From: Halolamina salifodinae
GTDB lineage: Archaea; Halobacteriota; Halobacteria; Halobacteriales; Haloferacaceae
Direction: 5' to 3'
Assembly: GCF_017874235.1 (NCBI RefSeq)
Contig: NZ_JAGGLC010000002.1
Location: 62,001-126,000 of the forward strand
DNA length: 64,000 nt
In this document: piece after piece, positions 43,643 to 53,200 of the stretch
Numbering within the stretch: the stretch's first letter is position 1
How the letters are laid out: every line of letters starts with the position of its first letter
Translations under genes and position numbers: made by a program
Notes under the pieces: model-generated
Told to the model about the DNA's origin: nothing
Databases searched by the model: none
What the model saw: the letters and a program-made list of their open reading frames with translations, nothing else

Positions 43643-44421
43643 GCCGTCCCGGCCGGATCGCAAGCGAGTGCCGGGCCGGCGCGAAGGCGTTCCTGCGCCG
43701 CCGCACGGCCGTCTTCTTCACGTTCTTCTTCCCGGTGATCATCGTGCTCATCTTCGGCGTGCTCGTGGGTACCCAACCCACCGGCGGCGGCCTGTTCGCG
43801 GAACCGCCGGGCTACTACCTCCCGGGCTATCTCGCCGTCGTCGTGCTGTTCACGCCGCTTTCGCGTGTCGGCAGCGAGTTCGCGCGCCACCGAGAGGGCG
43901 GCCGGTTCGAAAAGCTCGCCACCACGCCGCTGCGGCGCTGGGAGTGGCTGCTCGCGCACACGCTGGTGAACGTCCTCGTCATCGGCGCCGCCTCGCTGCT
44001 GATCTTCGGCCTCGTGGTCGCGCTGGTCGACGCCGAGATCGCCGTCGGCGCGCACCTGCTCCTGCTGGTGCCGTTCGTGGTGCTCGGTGTCGCGCTGTTC
44101 TGCGGTCTCGGCGCCATCCTCGGCCGCCTCGCGGACTCCCAGGACGGCGTCGTCGCCGCCAGCAACTCCGTGGCGCTGCCGCTGCTGTTCCTCTCGGAGA
44201 CGTTCGTCACGCCCGACCTGCTGCCGGCGTGGTTCCAGCCGATCACGAACCTCTCGCCGCTGACGTACTTCGCCCGCGGCGTGCGTGCCCTGACCTACGA
44301 GGGGGCGACGCCCGGCGGCGCCGACCCGACGGCGGCGGCGCTACCTCAGCTCGCCATCCTCGCCGTGCTGGCGACGGCGTTCTTCGTCGTCGGCGCCTAT
44401 GCGGTACCCTATCGGGAGTAG
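43639..44421 (+). CDS. ABC-2-type transporter permease
   Basis: This 260-residue protein has six TM helices: VFFTFFFPVIIVLIFGVLVG, the GYYLPGYLAVVVLFTPLS region, TLVNVLVIGAASLLIFGLVVALV, LLLLVPFVVLGVALFCGLGAILG, the SVALPLLFLSETFV region and LAILAVLATAFFVVGAYAVPY. It is of the ABC2_membrane type, with the FLSETFVTPDLLPAWFQPITNLSPLTYFARGVRAL motif typical of these exporters. It overlaps its ATPase by 4 nt. The pair is the whole transporter. Confidence 0.87.
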   Translation: MSRPGRIASECRAGAKAFLRRRTAVFFTFFFPVIIVLIFGVLVGTQPTGGGLFAEPPGYYLPGYLAVVVLFTPLSRVGSEFARHREGGRFEKLATTPLRRWEWLLAHTLVNVLVIGAASLLIFGLVVALVDAEIAVGAHLLLLVPFVVLGVALFCGLGAILGRLADSQDGVVAASNSVALPLLFLSETFVTPDLLPAWFQPITNLSPLTYFARGVRALTYEGATPGGADPTAAALPQLAILAVLATAFFVVGAYAVPYRE

Positions 44422-44531
44422 GCCGACCCTCCCCGACTCGATGGCGTCGCCGCCGGCGTTGCGAGCCTCCCGAGCGGGGCGCGCCCCCGCTATCGCCCGA
44501 GCTTTAACACCCGGCCGGACCCAGCCTGAGT

Positions 44532-44783
44532 ATGCCAGAAACCACAGATCCGCCCGAGGGAACCGGGGGAATCGTCTTCTTCAGAACTGCTGACCGCGAC
44601 TCGGTCGTCGACTGGTACCGCGAGGTCGTCGGCGCCGAGACGTGGCTGGAACAGCCGGGCTGTACGATCCTCGCGTTCGAGAACTTCCGTTTTGGCTTCT
44701 GCGACGCCGAGGAAACGGAAACCGAGGGGATTCTGACGTTCGTCTATGATACGACCGAGGAAGTTGATGAGTTACATCACTGA
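44532..44783 (+). pseudogene. VOC-family protein, C-terminally truncated
   Basis: This 83-residue frame begins as a glyoxalase/bleomycin-resistance (VOC) protein: GIVFFRTADRDSVVDWYREVVGAETWLEQPGCTILAFENFRFGFCDAEE, ending VYDTTEEVDELHH. Family members run on for about 40 more residues, with a second beta-alpha-beta unit (DPDGRxxEF-type) that is missing here. From about 44745 the codon bias changes (GAT, GTT, TTA, CAT) and the DNA turns A/T-rich, so the gene was cut at the left edge of the accessory island. It may still be translated. Confidence 0.65.
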
Positions 44784-44975
44784 CTCGGTGAGGCTGCCCG
44801 TGAGAAACCCCATGAGAACGAACAGTATTGAATATACCAATTTTTCGCTGATGATCCTGACGGACGTACTGTAGGAATCAGTCGTTTCTCCACGGTACAC
44901 CCCCTGTATAAGGGAATATTGTGCAGTTGGCAGGTAGGAAGCAATCGGTGTTCCAGTAGGTCTGACTCTACTCAC
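44772..44975 (-). CDS. Possible small single-TM protein at island edge
   Basis: This 67-codon frame with a GTG start directly follows the DnaJ gene (gap of 3 bases). It ends with a hydrophobic helix (KLVYSILFVLMGFLTGSL). The region is A/T-rich and the frame overlaps the VOC fragment by 12 nt. It could be the last gene of the minus-strand operon or a chance frame at a recombination junction. Confidence 0.25.
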   Translation of the reverse strand: MSRVRPTGTPIASYLPTAQYSLIQGVYRGETTDSYSTSVRIISEKLVYSILFVLMGFLTGSLTESVM

Positions 44976-44978
44976 ACA

Positions 44979-45701
44979 TCACTGCAGGGTTTTTCTCACC
45001 GTTGACCACCCGCTTCGGGCCCGCCGTGCAGATCTGGTAGCGAACTCGGAGATACTTTCCCAGAGACGACGCTCTGTGTCGAGCAGCCATTCGGCGAAAA
45101 TCACGGCGAGAAGCGTGAGCGGGAGCACCACGACCAGTAAGAGGTCGCTTGTCACCCCAAATCCCGTCAGAAACTGCCCGATACTCCCCTCCAGCCCGAA
45201 GAAGAGGACGTACGCCAGAAGCGCCGGGACGCCGAAAGACAGCCCGTACGCGGCAACACGCTCTGACGTTTCCTCGTCGGAGGTGTCGTGTGGAGGGGCA
45301 GTATCTGCCGTCGGACCGGACCCCGGCTCCCACACGTGCTCTGCAGCCTCGTGTCCGCGAGTGTTTGCCCGCCAGTTGACGCTGGAGCCATCGCTCCGAG
45401 AACGGGAGTCTTCACTAGCGGACGACCGGTCGCGCTGATAAGCTTCCTTCGTTTCAGAGGATGACTCGTGGCCACTCCCACCGATGAACGCCTCGTGACC
45501 AACTTCGTCGTATCGCTCGCGCATATCGGGGTCCGAGAGCGTGTCGTACGCCTCTTTCAGTCGAATGAACTGCTGTTGGGCGTCAGGGTCGTCGTTCTGG
45601 TCGGGGTGTTTCTCCATCACGGCGCGTTTCCACGCCTCCTCAATCTCCTCCTGTGTCGCCGTCTCGGCTACCCCGAGTCGGTCGTAGTAGTTGGTCGTCA
45701 T
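44979..45701 (-). CDS. Membrane-anchored DnaJ-domain protein
   Basis: This 240-residue protein has a J-domain at about residues 3-70 (NYYDRLGVAETATQEEIEEAWKRAVMEKHPDQNDD..., with the HPD motif that stimulates Hsp70 ATPase). A Ser/Asp-rich polar linker (about 75-150) and two TM helices (AAYGLSFGVPALLAYVLFFGL; DLLLVVVLPLTLLAVIFAEWLL) near the C-terminus follow. It overlaps the HEAT-HNH gene by 4 nt (ATGA), so it is the third gene of the operon. It may recruit DnaK to the membrane next to the HNH protein. Confidence 0.82.
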   Translation of the reverse strand: MTTNYYDRLGVAETATQEEIEEAWKRAVMEKHPDQNDDPDAQQQFIRLKEAYDTLSDPDMRERYDEVGHEAFIGGSGHESSSETKEAYQRDRSSASEDSRSRSDGSSVNWRANTRGHEAAEHVWEPGSGPTADTAPPHDTSDEETSERVAAYGLSFGVPALLAYVLFFGLEGSIGQFLTGFGVTSDLLLVVVLPLTLLAVIFAEWLLDTERRLWESISEFATRSARRARSGWSTVRKTLQ

Positions 45702-46837
45702 TCGTTTGAGAATTTTCGTCCGTGTCTCGCCTCGTGACACCCACGACAGAGGGTTCGGAGGTTCTTCGGGTGGTCCGCACCGCCCTTGCTCCGAGGCATT
45801 GCGTGGTCGACGTGCAGTTCGCTCGAGCCACCCCGAGGTCCGCCGAGCGCTCCGCAATTGCGGCACTCGTAGCCGTCGCGCTGGCGAACTGACCGGGCAA
45901 TGGCACCCCAGTTATCCGGCAACGGCGGCGTTCGTTTCGTCCGATCTACCTTCGTCGGAGTCGTTCCAACGAACCAGGGAAGCACACCGGTCGGTGTCGC
46001 AATCGGCGACCGACGAACGTACAGTTGTGCCCGCGAGAACGGATAGAGCAGCGTTACGTGCTTCAGATGGCCGTAGGTAGTCCGTAGGGTTAGCTCGATA
46101 AGCTTGCCAACGGAGGTGTATTTGTTCACCCCGAGCGATCGGAAGTACTTGAGAGCGCGGTAGCTCCAGAAGAACACCGACGCTATTGCGAGCGGGACCC
46201 ACAGGAGGCCGGTAATCGCGGCACGAGTGGGCTTGCTGATTTTTGTCCTCAGTCCCGTCGACGCGAGGTCGTCCTCGAGCACACGGCTGGGCATATCGCC
46301 CCCTTCAAGCGCCTGTATCGCGCCGTCGAAGATATCTTCGTCGCCGTGGGACATCTCGACCTGGTCGATGTTTTCGACCGCTATTCGTGCTTTGAGAGTC
46401 TCTAGAGCTTCCTCCCGAGGCGTAACCAGATTGGGGCGGTAGTACGCTATCTTGGAGAGCGCCGAACCCGCGGCAACCCGTTCCTCGAACTCGTCAGCGT
46501 TGAGCAACTCGACCATCAGATCTGTCCCATCTCCGAAATCCTGCGGGAACCACGTGGCAAGGTTCGCAATCGTGAGGAGGATGTTTTGCCTCGCAACCGT
46601 GTGCTCGTCGTCGAGACGCGCGAGTATCGCGTCGCTGATGCTGCGTAGCTGTTCGGGAAAGTGCACGCTGAGCGGGACGAGCACGCGCGTCGCCTCTACC
46701 CTTGTTTCCGCATCATCGGCGACCAGGAGCGGCGGAAGGTCGGGCAAATGGTTCACTGCACTCGCTGGATCGGTTTCGGCGAGCAGCGCTAACCGCTTCG
46801 CCTGCTCACGTCCGTCCGCTGTAGAGTTGCCAGCCAT
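45698..46837 (-). CDS. HEAT-repeat membrane protein with C-terminal HNH nuclease domain
   Basis: In this 379-residue protein, residues 1-190 are helical repeats resembling HEAT/ARM units (VADDAETRVEATRVLVPLSVHFPEQLRSISDAI; ...VARQNILLTIANLATWFPQDF). At about 205-230 there is a TM helix (ITGLLWVPLAIASVFFWSYRAL). The last 75 residues are an HNH endonuclease domain: CRNCG, LHVDHAMPRSKGG, HPKNLRTLCRGCHEARH, with both zinc CxxC pairs and the HVDH/N/H core. A membrane-tethered nuclease with a scaffold is unusual. It is the middle gene of the operon, starting 6 nt after the lipoprotein gene and overlapping dnaJ. Confidence 0.8.
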   Translation of the reverse strand: MAGNSTADGREQAKRLALLAETDPASAVNHLPDLPPLLVADDAETRVEATRVLVPLSVHFPEQLRSISDAILARLDDEHTVARQNILLTIANLATWFPQDFGDGTDLMVELLNADEFEERVAAGSALSKIAYYRPNLVTPREEALETLKARIAVENIDQVEMSHGDEDIFDGAIQALEGGDMPSRVLEDDLASTGLRTKISKPTRAAITGLLWVPLAIASVFFWSYRALKYFRSLGVNKYTSVGKLIELTLRTTYGHLKHVTLLYPFSRAQLYVRRSPIATPTGVLPWFVGTTPTKVDRTKRTPPLPDNWGAIARSVRQRDGYECRNCGALGGPRGGSSELHVDHAMPRSKGGADHPKNLRTLCRGCHEARHGRKFSNE

Positions 46838-46843
46838 CCGTTC

Positions 46844-49105
46844 TCACCCGAAGCTGAGGACGACAGTCTGAGCGCTGGTGACAGTCAGTTGCTTTTCGGT
46901 GCTCTCTCCCTCGTACTCGCCGCTGAGAGTGATGTCACCGGTAAGTTCGAGCGTGTCGTTCAACAGTTCGAACCCGCTCCCGGCATCGTTCCGCATGTGG
47001 GACACGGATACCGTGGCGTCGTCGGTAACATCGTTACCGGACGAGTCCTCGACGCGGACAGTAACGTCGTACCCCTTCCCCAACTGGATGCCTCCGAGGT
47101 CGGTATCCGACCCGATTTCCTCACGCCCGATTGTAAACAGGTCGGGAACATCGTCGTCTGGACGCCCTCCCTGAACGAACTGGAGCGTATAGGGCTCGCC
47201 GGAACTCAACTCCAGTGAGAACGTGCCGTCGCTGGAGAGGAGCGCGGACGAGAACTCGCCACCTATCGCGAGCACCTCGCCATTCGTGACTGGCGACCCC
47301 GTCGAGTCCAAGATTCGACCGGAGAGCACCGGGTTCGAACTGGACTCTGTTCCCGTCGCGGTCGTGTCGAGCGTCAGTGTCACGGTTTGGGCGCTATCGA
47401 CGGTGAGTGACTTCCGAGTGCGGATGTCGTCGTGTTCCGCGACGATTGTCACGTCCCCGGTCAGTTCGATGGGGTTTTTCAGGATACCGAACCCGCTACT
47501 CGTGCCGTTGTTCGTGTGGCTGACGCGAATATTCGCGTCGTCGGTGATGTCGCTCCCGTCGGCGCCCTCGGCGACGATGGTGATCTCGTAGCCCGTTCCG
47601 ACGATAATCTCGCCCAGGTCAGTGTCCCCATCTGGCGTGACGGCGTCGATGGTGTACAGGTCGGGGATATCGTCGTCGGGGTAGCCTGCAGCACCCTGAA
47701 CGTACTGCAGCGTGTACTCGGTGCCCGACGCCAACTCCAGGGAGAAGCTTCCGTCACTCCCCATGGAACTGCTGGGAAGATTATCTGATCCGCCGAGTGC
47801 GAGCACTTCGCCGGTAGTGATGGGGCTCCCGTCTGTACCCTGGAGGTTCCCACTGACCGATGCCGCCGAACCCGACTCGCCACCGAGGTCGAGTTCGACA
47901 GTCCGTTCGCTCGTGACGGAGACCGTCTTGCGAGTCGTCGAGTTCTCGTACGAAGCCTGAACAGCAACGTCACCGCCCAGTTCGATTGGGTTCGCCGGGA
48001 GCTTGTTCGGGAACCCAGCACCGTCGTTCAACGGGGTAATGTGGATGTCAGCCTCGTCTGTCACGCCATCCCCGCTTGCGTCGGCGACCGAGATGGTCAC
48101 GTGGTACGCTTTCGGAAGCTCGACAGTCCCGATATCGGTCTCCGACGAGGGGGAGAACGCCCCGAATGTGTAGATATCCGGAATCGCATCGTCCGGGTAC
48201 TCTGCTTTCGCCTGCGTGTACTGGAATGTGTACTCCGTTCCAGCGGCAACTTCCAGTTCGAAGCCACCTTCGCTCCCCACATCCGCAACGGGAGCCTGGC
48301 CCGACGTACTGCCGCCAATCGCAACAACCCGCCCGACAGATACTGGTTCTCCACCTGCTCTCACGAGCGAACCGCTGACGGAGACGCTTCTCGAAGATTC
48401 GGTGGACGAGAAGGAGAACGTCACCGTCCGGGGACTCGTGACGTTCACCGTCTTTCGCTTCGTCGCTCCATCGTACTCCGCACGAATCGTGATTTCCCCC
48501 GTAACCTCGACCGGATTCTTGCGTAGTTCGTACATCGGCACGCCCTCGCCTTTCCTGTGGGTCAGGAACACCTCGGCGTCCTCTGTCACCGTCGTTCCAT
48601 CCGGTCCTTCCGCAACGACTTCCAGTTCGTGCCCCTTCGATAGTTGGATGGTCCCGAGGCCCACGTCTGATTCCGAAGAGACGGATTCTATCGCGTAGAG
48701 GTCCGGAACGTCGTCGTCGGGGAATTGCTCAGTTCCCTGATGGTACTGAATCACGTGTTCAGCACCGGCAGCGACTGACAGGGAGAACGACCCGTCTTCG
48801 TCGGGCGTCGTCGTGGTTGGTTCTCCACCCTTCGTGAGAACTGCGACCTGTCCCGAAGAGACGGCACTCCCGGAGGTGGTCGTCAGCTTTCCGGAGATAG
48901 TTATCGAACTAGCCGCCTCTTGGTCGGTCGCAGAATCGGTCGCGGTGTCGGTCCCGGTCGTCGTCGGCACCGCCGTTCCCGTAGCGGTTCCGTCCGGAGA
49001 CTCCCCACTCGCGCTCTCCGAGCTCTCACTGCACCCAGCAAGTCCGCCTGCTGCACCCACCCCGGCGATTTGAATGAACCGCCGGCGGGACGTGTCGTCG
49101 TTCAT
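46844..49105 (-). CDS. Tat lipoprotein with four tandem beta-rich repeats
   Basis: This 753-residue protein has the Tat motif SRRRFIQIAGVGAAGGLAGC (lipobox LAGC, about 24-27), then a Ser/Thr/Gly/Asp-rich linker (about 28-70), followed by four repeats of about 165-170 residues. Each has ISGxL/VSGSL..., a GEVLA(I/L)GG-like strand, YPDDDIPDLYTI, DLGxIQLxKGYxVTVxV and KNPIELTGDVTIxAEY. They resemble carboxypeptidase regulatory-like or Ig-like domains. It is probably anchored outside the cell. GAGTAAACC at about 49133-49141 lies about 32 nt upstream of the ATG. It heads the minus-strand operon. Confidence 0.75.
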   Translation of the reverse strand: MNDDTSRRRFIQIAGVGAAGGLAGCSESSESASGESPDGTATGTAVPTTTGTDTATDSATDQEAASSITISGKLTTTSGSAVSSGQVAVLTKGGEPTTTTPDEDGSFSLSVAAGAEHVIQYHQGTEQFPDDDVPDLYAIESVSSESDVGLGTIQLSKGHELEVVAEGPDGTTVTEDAEVFLTHRKGEGVPMYELRKNPVEVTGEITIRAEYDGATKRKTVNVTSPRTVTFSFSSTESSRSVSVSGSLVRAGGEPVSVGRVVAIGGSTSGQAPVADVGSEGGFELEVAAGTEYTFQYTQAKAEYPDDAIPDIYTFGAFSPSSETDIGTVELPKAYHVTISVADASGDGVTDEADIHITPLNDGAGFPNKLPANPIELGGDVAVQASYENSTTRKTVSVTSERTVELDLGGESGSAASVSGNLQGTDGSPITTGEVLALGGSDNLPSSSMGSDGSFSLELASGTEYTLQYVQGAAGYPDDDIPDLYTIDAVTPDGDTDLGEIIVGTGYEITIVAEGADGSDITDDANIRVSHTNNGTSSGFGILKNPIELTGDVTIVAEHDDIRTRKSLTVDSAQTVTLTLDTTATGTESSSNPVLSGRILDSTGSPVTNGEVLAIGGEFSSALLSSDGTFSLELSSGEPYTLQFVQGGRPDDDVPDLFTIGREEIGSDTDLGGIQLGKGYDVTVRVEDSSGNDVTDDATVSVSHMRNDAGSGFELLNDTLELTGDITLSGEYEGESTEKQLTVTSAQTVVLSFG

Positions 49106-49215
49106 TCCACCGGGCGTATGGGCGGGGGGTTGGTTTACTCATCCACCGATTTGCCTTCTCACCCCCTGAGAAGCTTCAGATATCCTCCGTTGTACGATTT
49201 GGAAACATAATTGTT

Positions 49216-50154
49216 CGGCTCTGGTGAATCGCTGTAAGGCGGTAGAGTAGGTCGCCAAATCAAAGGAAGTGAAGCGGGAAATCGTCGATGCCTATGTCGA
49301 AAATCTCCCGCTTCACGAGCAAAGCGGTGTCGTTAGCTAAAAATGCTGTTGGTGGCCGAGGCGAAGCCGCCGCCCCCGAAGGGGGTGGGGGATTCGCCGA
49401 CTACGCCGTCGTTTCGCTCCACTGTCTCCGGATTTACTTGGCGAAACCATATCGTGAAGCGCTTGATCTCCTGAGCGAGATGCCGCATATTTTAGCCGAT
49501 ATCGGCCTCGAAGACGGCGATCTCCCGCATCACTCGACGCTAGTAAAGGCGTTTGATAGGTTGCAGATGAAGATCTGGCGAGTGCTGCTGCGCCTCTCGG
49601 CGCAGCTACACGACACCGCTGATCACGCCGCGATGGACACGACCTTTTTCGACCGTGAAACCGCCAGCAAGCACTACTGTCGCCGGACGAACTACCGCGT
49701 TCAAACGGTAAAAACGACCGCGCTCGTCGATACAAAAACGCAAGCTGTGCTCGACGTTCACTGTACGACTGAGAAACGTCACGACACACAGATCGGCTGG
49801 CAACTCGCCCGCCGCAACGCGGGCGAGATTGCCAGCCTCGCCGCCGACAAAGGCTATGATTGGATGCGATTACGCGAGAAATTGCGCGAAGAAGGTGTGA
49901 GACCGTTGATCAAGCACCGTGAGTTCCGGCCCATCGACTGCGCGCATAACGCGCGCATCGATGGGTCTCTATATGGCCAAAAAGCACTGTCTGAGACCGT
50001 CTTCTCGACGATCAAGCGAACGCTCGGCCACGCGGTGAGTGCCCGAGTGTGGTACCGCGAATTTCGTGAGATCGTTCTGATGTGTACGGTTTACAACATC
50101 AATCGAGCCGTGAAACAGTGGAATCAAACGCCATCTGGCGATTCACCAGAGCCG
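49216..50154 (+). mobile_element. IS5-type insertion sequence, 939 bp
   Basis: The element is bounded by perfect 17-bp inverted repeats (CGGCTCTGGTGAATCGC at 49216-49232, complement at 50138-50154). It is flanked by a 6-bp direct repeat ATTGTT (49210-49215 and 50155-50160) that fits a target-site duplication. It contains one transposase gene. It lies in the intergenic space between the divergent lipoprotein and FilR1-NTPase genes, whose own promoter boxes are outside it. The repeat boundary could shift by one or two bases. Confidence 0.85.
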
Positions 50155-50169
50155 ATTGTTCCAATATGA
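49294..50169 (+). CDS. IS5-family transposase
   Basis: This 291-residue DDE transposase opens MSKISRFTSKAVSLAKNAV, typical of haloarchaeal IS5-family (ISH) elements. Catalytic residues are in AAMDTTFFDRE (first D), SLAADKGYDWMRLREKL (second D) and YGQKALSETVFSTIKRTLG (E, in the usual Y-x-x-E-x-x-F-S-x-x-K pattern). The frame has no internal stops. Its stop codon (50167-50169) lies outside the right inverted repeat, so the last residues come from the target site. An ATG two codons upstream is an alternative start. Confidence 0.88.
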   Translation: MSKISRFTSKAVSLAKNAVGGRGEAAAPEGGGGFADYAVVSLHCLRIYLAKPYREALDLLSEMPHILADIGLEDGDLPHHSTLVKAFDRLQMKIWRVLLRLSAQLHDTADHAAMDTTFFDRETASKHYCRRTNYRVQTVKTTALVDTKTQAVLDVHCTTEKRHDTQIGWQLARRNAGEIASLAADKGYDWMRLREKLREEGVRPLIKHREFRPIDCAHNARIDGSLYGQKALSETVFSTIKRTLGHAVSARVWYREFREIVLMCTVYNINRAVKQWNQTPSGDSPEPIVPI

Positions 50170-50211
50170 ACATTTTTATACTCTGTTCTGTTTCCTTCAG
50201 TCATACATTCT

Positions 50212-53200
50212 ATGGACGAGCCAGCAACTCTGTCCGTCCTCACCAAGCGAGCCGACTTCATTGCAGAACTGTCTCGGCGTCCGCTCGAGAAACGAGAGAT
50301 GGTGGATGTCCTCGGTTACTCCCGTGCGACTGTCAACCGAGCAATTCGGGACTTGGAGGAGGCTCGGCTGGTCAAGCCTGTGGATGGAGGCTACGAACCG
50401 ACACTTGCCGCGACAGAAGCAGTACAGACGTACGAGACGTTCCTCGAGCGGGAGGGATATATCCTCGACTCTTCCGATGTTGTCCATCCGCTGAACCACT
50501 CCGAAGAGTTACCTTCGGAGGCTCTTGTTGGGGCAGAGTTCTTCGCTGCCGGTGAGGGATGCACAGAATGGAACGCGTCTCGCCTCCGCGAGGAAATCGA
50601 GCAGGTCGAATCCGCACGCTTGCTTGTCTCATCCGAGGAAGGGCTGTTGCTTCTCGACAAGTGGCAAGACGCCTTGAAACCACAAGAGCAGGACGTGGAA
50701 CTGTTCCTCGACGAGGAACTGTATGCCAGCATCCGGACTACTCGACAATCACTCACCTCGCTCGCTGCGGAGGGTGGAAAGGTCACAACGGTTGACTCTT
50801 CCGACTTTTTCGTCGCCCTTCTGGGTGACGGCGACGAGCAGGTAGTTTACGTCTTGGTCTACGACCCGGAGGTCGGGGAGTTCGGTGCCCTCAGAAACGA
50901 GACGGAAGCAGCGATTGACTGGGCCAGGGGGTTCCTCGACCGATTGGACGGAAGGTTCCAGAGAGTTGACGACGAACTGGAGACCGCATATCTGAACGAC
51001 AGAGTCGATATCTCGAACGGGCAGGACGCTGTGGAGTCCGTTCCACAGGTCCTTGAGGGGGAGGGGTTCATCGCGCTCACCGAGCAGTATTTCGACTCAC
51101 ACGAGCCCAGAGCGTTAAACACCGCACTTCGAACTGGGCTGAGTCTTGCTGACGTTCGCGAAGGCCACGCTATCGAGCGCGTGACCGCGGACGGGGACTC
51201 ACTGGCCGAGCAGATTCTGAGCACTCTTCGTCGCGGACGGGACTGTGCAGTTACCGGGGAACCGGGGAATGGGAAAAGCACACTCTGTAAGGTGGTGGCA
51301 CACGAGTGGTACGACCGGGACCTCGGTGCCGTCATCTACCGTGAATCCGGGCGGGGTGCTCCCTTCGAGTCGCTTGCGAGCCTTCGAGGGTATCTCCGGC
51401 GGGTCGAACGGGACGTGCTCGTCGTCGTCGAGGACGCGATGCGTCCGGAGGCGAACAAGGTGTTCCGAATCGCCGAGGAGTTCGAAGGCTGGGACGGCGT
51501 TCACTTCCTCTTCGACGCCCGTGAGTCGGAGTGGAACGAGACGAGGAACCTTCCGGTAGACGCCAGCCTCAGGGAGTACCAGCAGGACATCGACGAGATA
51601 CGGTTGGAGTCTCCAGATGGAGGAGAGTGTCAGGCGTTCATGGAGAAGTATCAGGGCACGACCGGCCGGGAGCTACAAACGACCGGCGAAGACCTCGTAG
51701 TCGAACTTGAAGGCGACGACGCCACCTCCGGGGGAATGTTCCTGCTAGCGCACACCGTCTGTCTCAGTGCTGACCCACTCGTTTCGGACGACTCTATCAC
51801 TCCGACCAGACTCATCGAGGACGTTCAATCTCGGTTGAATGCGCTCGTGGACAAGGGCTCCAGACCGGTTCTCAGGGCGGCGATGCTCTCTCAGTTCCTG
51901 AACGTTACCGAGATGCCGCTCCACGAGGAGTTCTTCCACGCCGTATCGCTCGATGACTCCGAGGAGGTCGATGTCGTCGCTCCGTTGAAGGAGTATGGAC
52001 TCGTCTTCGAGGAAAACGAGCGAGGGACGTTCCTATCCGTGCACAACCAATGGTCGAAACTGTTCGTCGAGGAGGCGCTTGAACTGCTCCCCGATTCGCC
52101 CGAGTTGTTCGGCGAGGCGGTGAACAGCGCCCTCCGTCTTGCAGCGGATGAATCGTTCCGAGAGGATGTAACGAGGCACGGTAGCCGCGGTTCACTCGCG
52201 CGGCGGTTGAAGGCTGATGCGACGAAGTGGGCGGACGATTTCGTACAGGGACTGTTCAGGGTTGGAGAGGAGATCCACTCCTTGGCGCCGTACTACGGCC
52301 GTTTCGACGACCCGACTTTCGAGATTCGGGAGAGCTGCTCTCCGGGAGTCGTTTACGACTGTGGATATCGGCGAGCCAAGATACTCGGACGCAGCGGCAA
52401 GATGGAGGAATCGTTAGACGAGTACCAGACGGTCATCGGAAGCATCTATCGGACGTGGAGCTCGGACCGATTCAGTGAGCAACTGGCGAACTGCATCGCG
52501 GGAGTCGGAATGGGGCTTCGGTATCAGGGGTGGTTCGATGCTGCGGAAGCACACGTTCGACACGCACTTCGAATCCACCAGGCACAGGACAATCGAGTGC
52601 GTGTCGGGGACTGCCTACTGTCTCTCGGGCAGATCGCGAACTATCGAAGCCAGTACGACGAGGCAGCACAGTACTACGGCGGGGCACGCGATGCCTTTGA
52701 GGAGACGGGTGCACGGGAAAAGCTCAGTAACGCCCTCGGGAATCTGGCTGTCAGTCACGCCGATAGAGGAAACTACGACGAGGCAGAGAACTACGCCAGG
52801 GAGAGCCTCGAGATTCGACGTGAAATCGGGTTCGACCTCGGAATCGCACAGTGTTACAACCTTCTCGCCAGAGCGGTGATCAGTCGTGGCGAGACACGGA
52901 CGGGGCTGGAGTATCACCGCGACTCGCTTGCGATAGCGATGGATCTCGGAAATCCAGAGTGGAAGTGTACGGAACTCAGTAATCTCGGGAGAACCAGCCT
53001 CATGCTCGGTCATCTGGACGACGCAGAGAAGTACCTCCGCCGGGGGCTAGACGTGTTCGAGGACAGGGACGATGCAAACACGCGGTACAACCTCGCGAGA
53101 ACGCTCCGGAGGAAGGGAAAGCGCAACGAGGCGAAAGAGCACGCCGAATCCGGGTTGAAGCGAGCGGAGACGGTCGAAGACCGGAGAGGGCAAGCTCGCT

